From JAOZHU01 sp964632845 (lineage in GTDB: Archaea; Thermoproteota; Bathyarchaeia; Bathyarchaeales; Bathycorpusculaceae): a stretch of DNA of 25,257 nucleotides. Below the pieces are notes generated by a model. The model saw only the letters and a program-made list of their open reading frames with translations. It had not been told where the DNA came from and ran no database searches. Every line of letters starts with the position of its first letter. The stretch's first letter is position 1. This document shows positions 20,615 through 25,257 of the stretch, one piece after another. The stretch covers positions 1-25,257 of the forward strand of contig CAZWDU010000022.1 in NCBI GenBank assembly GCA_964632845.1. The letters are read 5' to 3'. The translations under genes were made by a program, and so were the position numbers.

Positions 20615-21481
20615 ATGGCTTTCACGCGCTGGAACAAAGCATGGGTGGTCATTACTCTATGCTCCTTAGCAGCGTACAATCTTCGTTGGCTTCATGGCGT
20701 TTTGGTGAGCGTCCTCCACATGTTGGGATTAGTAGAACCCGCTGTCCAAGTTACATGGTGGAGGTTTTGGGTGGATTATGTGCTTGCAGGAGTAATTGGA
20801 AACCCAATTCGCTTGGCAGGTGCGTTTCTCGCGTTGTTTTCAGCGTACTTACTGTGGGGACCTAAGCCGAAGGCGTTCTCAAGCGTCAAAAAGTATGTTG
20901 CGGCAGCTGTCCTCTTTGAAGGCATATTTTTTTTGACGGTAATGCCTATTACATTAATAGCGCTCGCCCGTGGAGTAGCGCCTATACTCATGCTTGCGTA
21001 CATAATGCAAATTCTGCTGGTTTCGCCAGTTCTGATAGTGCTTAGCCGTAAAATCTGGGCTTACACTGAACCCGCAAAAACAAACCTGCTCAAGTGGGCA
21101 AGCATCGCTACAGTAAGCTATTTAGCGGGTATTTGGGTTAACAACGTGTTAAGTTGGCTTAATGCCGCTGCTATTGCAGACATGGAGTCAATTCTGAGTG
21201 GAATTACGCTGCTGGGTTTTCTCAACGCGATAATCACTTTGTCTTTGTCGATTGCCTTCGCATTTACTGGACTTCATGCTCTCCTGAGAAAGGATAACCA
21301 AAAGCGAAGCATAAAATTTTTTGCTCTCGCATTAATCATGCTGGGTTTGTACTTTGTGATTTTCATATTTTATTCAGTAGTTACTAACACTTTAAGCTCT
21401 ATGTTCTTGGTTGAAATTTGGCCTGTAACGCTTTTAGGCTTAGGCATAGGTATGCTTAAAGGAAAAAACGGAACAGAATGA
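20615..21481 (+). CDS. Polytopic membrane protein of unknown function
   Basis: This 288-residue protein is almost entirely hydrophobic, with roughly seven or eight predicted transmembrane helices. Examples are IRLAGAFLALFSAYLLW, VLFEGIFFLTVMPITLIALA, LAYIMQILLVSPVLIVLS, ITLSLSIAFAFTGLHALL and FFALALIMLGLYFVIFIFY. Short, basic loops connect them (LRKDNQKRSIKF). I recognise no transporter or enzyme family. A recurrent Trp/Arg-rich N-terminal part (TWWRFWVDYVLAGVIGNPIRLAGA) may face the outside. It stands alone, divergent from metS, and its 3' end is followed by the structured repeat shared with the surface-protein genes on the opposite strand. Confidence 0.8.
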   Translation: MAFTRWNKAWVVITLCSLAAYNLRWLHGVLVSVLHMLGLVEPAVQVTWWRFWVDYVLAGVIGNPIRLAGAFLALFSAYLLWGPKPKAFSSVKKYVAAAVLFEGIFFLTVMPITLIALARGVAPILMLAYIMQILLVSPVLIVLSRKIWAYTEPAKTNLLKWASIATVSYLAGIWVNNVLSWLNAAAIADMESILSGITLLGFLNAIITLSLSIAFAFTGLHALLRKDNQKRSIKFFALALIMLGLYFVIFIFYSVVTNTLSSMFLVEIWPVTLLGLGIGMLKGKNGTE

Positions 21482-21520
21482 GCGAGAAGTACCACATGTT
21501 ATTTAATGCTGTTTTTTGGT

Positions 21521-21713
21521 AGCAGGGAAGGGTTTGCTGGGGCTCCGAAGAAACTTAAAGGAGAAAAAAGGGGGAAAAGGCAGCCCCTTTTTTTGAAGAC
21601 AGCTGTTGTAATCGTTTCTTCGCTCAGAGCCCTCTCAGCCCCTTCCAGCCGCCTGAAACAATGACTAGACTAAAAAAGGGGAAATTGAGTTTTGATTTTG
21701 TTTTGCCATTTTT
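21521..21713. repeat. Structured 3' repeat, copy A (paired with 24811-25000)
   Basis: About 190 bases recur almost unchanged at 24811-25000, in both cases directly after the stop codon of a minus-strand surface-protein gene. Outer stems GGGCTC (21540-21545) / GAGCCC (21627-21632) and CGAAGAAAC (21546-21554) / GTTTCTTCG (21614-21622) enclose an inner hairpin. The remainder carries a short AAAAAAGGGG-like tract that is also kept in both copies. Confidence 0.8.
21564..21594. terminator. Bidirectional hairpin terminator inside repeat copy A
   Basis: AAAAAAGGGG (21564-21573) pairs with CCCCTTTTTT (21584-21593) around a 10-base loop. T runs follow the stem on either strand. It could end the propeller gene on the minus strand and the membrane-protein gene on the plus strand. 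Confidence 0.55.
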
Positions 21714-21714
21714 A

Positions 21715-24354
21715 TTATCGTTTTCTGAGGATCAGTAAGGCAACAACTGCGATTGCAATGAGTATTGCGATGCCGATGCCTATGATGTAAGGTATGCTGT
21801 CTGGCGGTGCTTGCGGCGGTTCAGGTGTTGGTGTTGCTGCAGGAGCTTCAACTACGCTAACGTAGGTTGTAGCGGACGAGCTGCCGTACGAGTCATCGCC
21901 GCAGAACGTTGCTGTGACAGTGTATTGTCCAACAAGATCTGGAGTCCAAGTGTAGCCAAAAGTGCCACTGTACCCTTCAGTAACAACGTCATCAATGTGC
22001 TGGTAGTTGCCGTTAGGATCACAAACATCCAAAGACACTGAAACACCGGTAATCGTCTCGTTATTCCAGATGCCGCCAATTGGGAACTGGAAGTGCAAGT
22101 ACTCCATCTGCGTACGCATCGAACCCTGAGACACACACGGAGTGCCAGGCTGCGCAGGAGACAAATCCAGCACAGTACCCGTCAAAATCACGCTCTCTCC
22201 CTGCGTTATAGCAGTCAACGGCGCAGAAACCGTAGTAGCGCTCTTGCCCTTGCCAAAGACGTACTGGATGCCGAGAGTAGACGGGAACAGCATGTAGCCG
22301 TCAACAATAGGACCAGTGCTTGGTTCCTGTCCGAACGCGGTGCTGCCAAATATTGCAATGTCCCATAGGTACTCGCCAGTAGTAGCGTTGAAACACCAGA
22401 GACTCCAGCCGCGGTCTCGAGGCTGGTCTGGACTGTGCTCGCCGTCGTAGATGTATACTTTGCCGTCTGCAATGCGAACGTTAGTCATGCCAGGATTAAC
22501 TTCGCTGCCGCCTATAACGTCAGTGTAAGGACTTTCAAAAGCTGCCCGTGTATACCGACTTGACTTCCATGCAAGTTCGCCTGTTTCCCAGTCAATAGCG
22601 TAGAGCCCATCGTAAGATGGCCGGAAGAACAAACCGTAAGCTGAAGCTACACCGTAAACGCCGAAGCCAGTTGAACCCCAAGGATAGTCCATTTCAAATG
22701 TCCATGCGACTTGCCCTGTACGCAGATCCCAAGCCTTCACAGCCCCGCCCTGCGTAATTACTGCGACTTTGCCGTGGTCAACGCACGTAGCCAAGGGACT
22801 GTAAGACGTGTCTGGGTGATTACTGGTTATGGTACGCAGCAATTCGCCTGTGTACAAATCGAAGACGTCTACGGATAATCCGTACCATGCACCTATTCCG
22901 TCAGGAGTAGGCATATTTGTAACAACACCGATGCCTTCGTTCCAATCGATATAGCTGGGTAGACTGCTCCGTGCATAGGACGTGTTGCTCATTATTCTGC
23001 CAGATAACGTGCTGCTGCTTCCAGCGGTGGTCCAGTTAATCAAACGATAGTTAGGATTCGTCATGTTACCAATGTTCTGTATTGACAAGACGTAGCCATC
23101 CAACTGATTATAATAAGTGCCGCCACTCAACGGCTCAATCGAATAGTTCCCAGTAATAGCGCCAGTGTACGGATGCCACTTGTAAAGCCTATCGCCAGTT
23201 ATGCCTACAAGCTCCACGTTGTGCGTTCCGCCTGCCAACACCTCACTGTACCGTGTAGATACAGAGGGCGTGATATACGAAACGTATTGAGGCGCCACAA
23301 CAACAGTACTAATAAACGTCATGCCAAACATGCTAACAACCGTTTGCGTTGATGGTGCTTCATTTTCCCAGTAGATTTCGCCAGTACGCAGATCATAGCA
23401 CTGCAAGAAGTACACCGATGTAGTACCCACTGCTTTTTGAATTGTCTGGTAGCATCTTCCGCCGTAAACTATGCTTGGCACACCGGGATCAACCATCTGT
23501 CCTTCTTGGGTACCGTATGCTCCGATGATGCCGCCTTGAACTGAGCCGCCTATCTCTCGCTTCCACACCACGTGTGCACTCGCTGGTCCCTGAACCCACG
23601 GATGGAACAGGTAGTTGCTGCTCCATTTCGGATTGGTGTCAGGATAGTATTGGTCCCATAGAACGCCGAAGTAATCGCCTTGATAGCCAGTGGTTGGCCA
23701 GTTGCCTAGAATCGGCCACCACTCTCTATGAGCGTAATGCACAGGCCGCGTCCAGTAGTCAGTGGGCAACGGTGACGGAGGCCAAGAAAGCACCATTTCG
23801 TTCTGCACAGTAAACGTGTACTCATCAGTAGAACTAGGCTTATAGTAAGCTGACTCAATGTAGCTGCCTGAACTGTTTTCCACCAGGTACCCGTTGTAGT
23901 ATCGCCCTGCTGGGAAGTACGTTCCGAGAAACTCGAACTTGATCTTCCACTCGCCAGCCTGATCCACAGTGTACTCAACATATGAAGCTGTATCCGAGAA
24001 GGTGCTTCGCATAGTAAGAACCTCCTGAGTCTCATCCGGCTTCGTTAACGTCACCTTATGGCATCCCGTTTGGCCACTCAAGAAGCCCCGGTTCGTGTTA
24101 AGCGCAGGATTGATCCAAACGTTAATCAGCAAGGCCTGACCGAGACCTATAGGATTAGGCCTAAAGCTAATCACCGCCTTTGTATCAGTTGTGACATAAG
24201 GAACTTCGCCAGTTGGCACAGTTAATGACTGCTGAAAAGAAGAAAGCTGACCCTCAACAGGTGTAATTTGCACAGTCGTCAACGTAACAGAAGCAAACAA
24301 AAGAACCAAAATGATTGCAACAGATGCCTTTGCCACATTCTTTGAAAATTTCAT
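21715..24354 (-). CDS. Large PQQ-type beta-propeller surface protein with Ig-like domain and membrane anchor
   Basis: This is an 879-residue exported protein. It has a signal peptide (VAKASVAIILVLLFASVTLT) and an N-terminal beta domain (about 60-180). A propeller of PQQ-like blades follows, recognised by repeated 'YDLxTGExxW' strands: CYDLRTGEIYWENE, VFDLYTGELLRT, AWDLRTGQVAWTFE, AIDWETGELAWKSS and CFNATTGEYLWDIA. Next is an Ig/bacterial-repeat-like domain (TVSAPLTAITQGESVILTGT to TVTATFCGDDSYGSSSATTY), then a Pro/Thr linker (TPTPEPPQAPP), one transmembrane helix and RKR. No bound-cofactor or catalytic residues can be claimed; it may be an adhesin, a polymer-binding protein or a scaffold. ATG 24354 is preceded by AAGGAG about 12 bases upstream. 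The 3' end is duplicated in the paralogue at the right edge. Confidence 0.9.
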   Translation of the reverse strand: MKFSKNVAKASVAIILVLLFASVTLTTVQITPVEGQLSSFQQSLTVPTGEVPYVTTDTKAVISFRPNPIGLGQALLINVWINPALNTNRGFLSGQTGCHKVTLTKPDETQEVLTMRSTFSDTASYVEYTVDQAGEWKIKFEFLGTYFPAGRYYNGYLVENSSGSYIESAYYKPSSTDEYTFTVQNEMVLSWPPSPLPTDYWTRPVHYAHREWWPILGNWPTTGYQGDYFGVLWDQYYPDTNPKWSSNYLFHPWVQGPASAHVVWKREIGGSVQGGIIGAYGTQEGQMVDPGVPSIVYGGRCYQTIQKAVGTTSVYFLQCYDLRTGEIYWENEAPSTQTVVSMFGMTFISTVVVAPQYVSYITPSVSTRYSEVLAGGTHNVELVGITGDRLYKWHPYTGAITGNYSIEPLSGGTYYNQLDGYVLSIQNIGNMTNPNYRLINWTTAGSSSTLSGRIMSNTSYARSSLPSYIDWNEGIGVVTNMPTPDGIGAWYGLSVDVFDLYTGELLRTITSNHPDTSYSPLATCVDHGKVAVITQGGAVKAWDLRTGQVAWTFEMDYPWGSTGFGVYGVASAYGLFFRPSYDGLYAIDWETGELAWKSSRYTRAAFESPYTDVIGGSEVNPGMTNVRIADGKVYIYDGEHSPDQPRDRGWSLWCFNATTGEYLWDIAIFGSTAFGQEPSTGPIVDGYMLFPSTLGIQYVFGKGKSATTVSAPLTAITQGESVILTGTVLDLSPAQPGTPCVSQGSMRTQMEYLHFQFPIGGIWNNETITGVSVSLDVCDPNGNYQHIDDVVTEGYSGTFGYTWTPDLVGQYTVTATFCGDDSYGSSSATTYVSVVEAPAATPTPEPPQAPPDSIPYIIGIGIAILIAIAVVALLILRKR

Positions 24355-24405
24355 GTGTTCTTTATTCTCCTTTTTATTTGTTAGCTCAAGGTTAGAGCAT
24401 TTAAT

Positions 24406-24419
24406 ATTTAAGATTTTCC
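24406..24419 (-). promoter_or_regulatory. TATA-like box of the large propeller gene
   Basis: On the minus strand CTTAAATATTAAAT lies about 55 bases before ATG 24354. The leader would contain AAAAAGGAGAAT. Confidence 0.4.
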
Positions 24420-24545
24420 TAATTTAATTGTCAAGCAAACATAAAATTAACGTTGATGTTTTCATATGAAACAATAAAAAAGGGCGATATCAAATCTTAA
24501 TATGTGTACTGTATTGAAGAAACAGTGTTAAAGGAGAAAACAAAA

Positions 24546-24741
24546 ATGCAAAAACCGAATAAGTACAGATGCAACAGATGCAAAAATCAAAGGTTTTTTT
24601 AAAAAAGAGTCATGTATAAACTTCATTGAAACCGCCGAAGACTGCACTATCAGTTACCCCTCCTGCAAACTTCCTCGCAGGTTTTCCTCGGATAAACCCG
24701 TTTGCCAGCCGCGCCGTTCTGTGCGCTTACACGGTGAATAA
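24546..24741 (+). pseudogene. Small cysteine-rich reading frame broken at a T7/A6 run
   Basis: ATG 24546 has GGAG 9 bases upstream and a TATA-like ATCTTAATATG about 45 bases upstream. It encodes MQKPNKYRCNRCKNQRFF and then stops at a TTTTTTTAAAAAA run (24594-24606). If the run had six T, translation would continue as KKESCINFIETAEDCTIS and on to TAA at 24739-24741. That gives a protein of about 64 residues with a CxxC knuckle and further cysteines, plausible for a small zinc-binding protein. The homopolymer may be a sequencing error or a real inactivation. No family is recognised, and the tail after the second group of cysteines may not be genuine coding sequence. Confidence 0.35.
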
Positions 24742-24810
24742 TGGCAAAATATTTGAATAGCTTTTTAGCATAAAGCTAACAGTCACTATGTGGCTCTGCT
24801 GTTCTTTTGC

Positions 24811-25000
24811 AGCAGGGAAGGGTTTGCTGGGGCTCCGAAGAAACTTAAAGGAGAAAAAAGGGGAAAATACGAAACCCTTTTTTGAAGACAGCTATTGTAA
24901 TCGTTTCTTCGTTCAGAGCCCTCTCAGCCCCTTCCAGCCGCTTGGAACAATGACTAGACTAAAAAGGGGGAAGTTGAGTTTTGATTTTTTGCCATTTTTA
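24811..25000. repeat. Structured 3' repeat, copy B
   Basis: This is a second copy of the element at 21521-21713. The outer stem CGAAGAAAC (24836-24844) / GTTTCTTCG (24903-24911) and GAGCCC (24916-24921) are unchanged. The inner hairpin is AAAAAAGGG (24854-24862) / CCCTTTTTT (24875-24883). Its loop sequence differs from copy A while the pairing is kept. Confidence 0.8.
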
Positions 25001-25257
25001 AGCTCGCTTCCTGAGTATCAACACGCCAACAATAGCTACTGCGATGATCATGGCGATGCCTGTGCCTATGATGGACAGCGTGTAGTCTATCGGTGCTTCT
25101 GGTTCAGGCGTCGGCGTTACCGTTGCTTCTACCGGTTCAACCACGCTAACGTAAGTTGTAGCGGACGAGCTGCCGTACGAGTCATCACCCATGAACGTTG
25201 CTGTAACAGTGTACTGCCCTGCAATGTCAGGAGTCCACGTGTAACCGAAAGTGCCAC
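24998..25257 (-). CDS. C-terminal part of a second propeller-type surface protein (paralogue, runs off window)
   Basis: The visible 85 or so residues continue from beyond the right edge in one frame. GTFGYTWTPDIAGQYTVTAT is followed by GDDSYGSSSATTYVSVVE, a TPTPEPE linker, a transmembrane helix (LSIIGTGIAMIIAVAIVGVL) and LRKRA. The match to the end of the 879-residue protein is residue-for-residue over the Ig-like domain (only DLV versus DIA and C versus M differ in the first 50), then looser in linker and helix. An internal ATG at 25192 is not the start. The two genes are tandem paralogues on the same strand, each with the same 3' structured region. The propeller part lies outside the window. 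Confidence 0.85.
   Translation of the reverse strand, partial: GTFGYTWTPDIAGQYTVTATFMGDDSYGSSSATTYVSVVEPVEATVTPTPEPEAPIDYTLSIIGTGIAMIIAVAIVGVLILRKRA

Noticed and set aside
21521..25000. The duplicated element as an insertion sequence or transposon end
   Set aside because: There is no transposase, terminal inverted repeats or target duplication. The copies extend into homologous coding sequence, so tandem gene duplication explains them better.

Overview
The window is archaeal DNA. Several genes carry TATA-like boxes about 25-30 bases before the start with almost no leader. The leucyl- and methionyl-tRNA synthetases are of archaeal type, there is a SufC/SufBD iron-sulfur assembly pair, an archaeal/eukaryotic-type tRNA methylthiotransferase, a polyprenyl diphosphate synthase, and many surface proteins made of a signal peptide, a Pro/Thr/Ser-rich linker and one C-terminal membrane anchor ending in RKR. 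This combination resembles uncultured archaea of the Bathyarchaeia type, but that placement is an inference from gene content. No rRNA, tRNA, CRISPR array or transposase was seen.

Layout. 1-953 holds the 3' part of a minus-strand suf operon (sufC, then the start of a sufB/D gene that runs off the edge). 1018-2268 is an MFS transporter. 2297-4783 is a minus-strand pair: a second MFS transporter followed by a radical SAM/SPASM enzyme of the peptide-modifying type. Directly upstream and divergent lies a 13-codon gene with its own promoter and a strong Shine-Dalgarno (4928-4969). Together these three form a candidate minimal peptide-modification system and are the most interesting lead here. 5015-9053 holds a polyprenyl synthase and leuS. 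9191-11315 holds two minus-strand surface proteins, the second with a frameshift that detaches its membrane anchor, plus a 22-residue hydrophobic mini-gene.

11574-15759 holds a small coiled-coil protein, a homocitrate/isopropylmalate-synthase-like enzyme, a biotin/lipoyl-synthase-like radical SAM enzyme and the tRNA methylthiotransferase. 15957-16401 is a ribbon-helix-helix regulator overlapping a small unknown partner. 16652-17794 is a Kelch surface protein. Its promoter carries three GTCA-N8-TGAC-type operator sites, and a homologous promoter/operator block occurs 5 kb away in front of the 22-residue mini-gene (11362-11511). 17962-18135 is the stump of a CDP-alcohol phosphatidyltransferase, cut off where the PHP-domain gene and metS begin on the other strand. 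20615-21481 is a polytopic membrane protein of unknown function.

21521-25257 is a tandem repeat. A large PQQ-type beta-propeller surface protein and the end of a second, paralogous gene each have the same roughly 190-base structured 3' region containing nested hairpins. Between them is a small cysteine-rich reading frame broken at a run of seven T.

The genes mix housekeeping functions (translation, Fe-S assembly, lipid precursors, tRNA modification) with an exported cell-surface repertoire and a few small regulatory or peptide loci.
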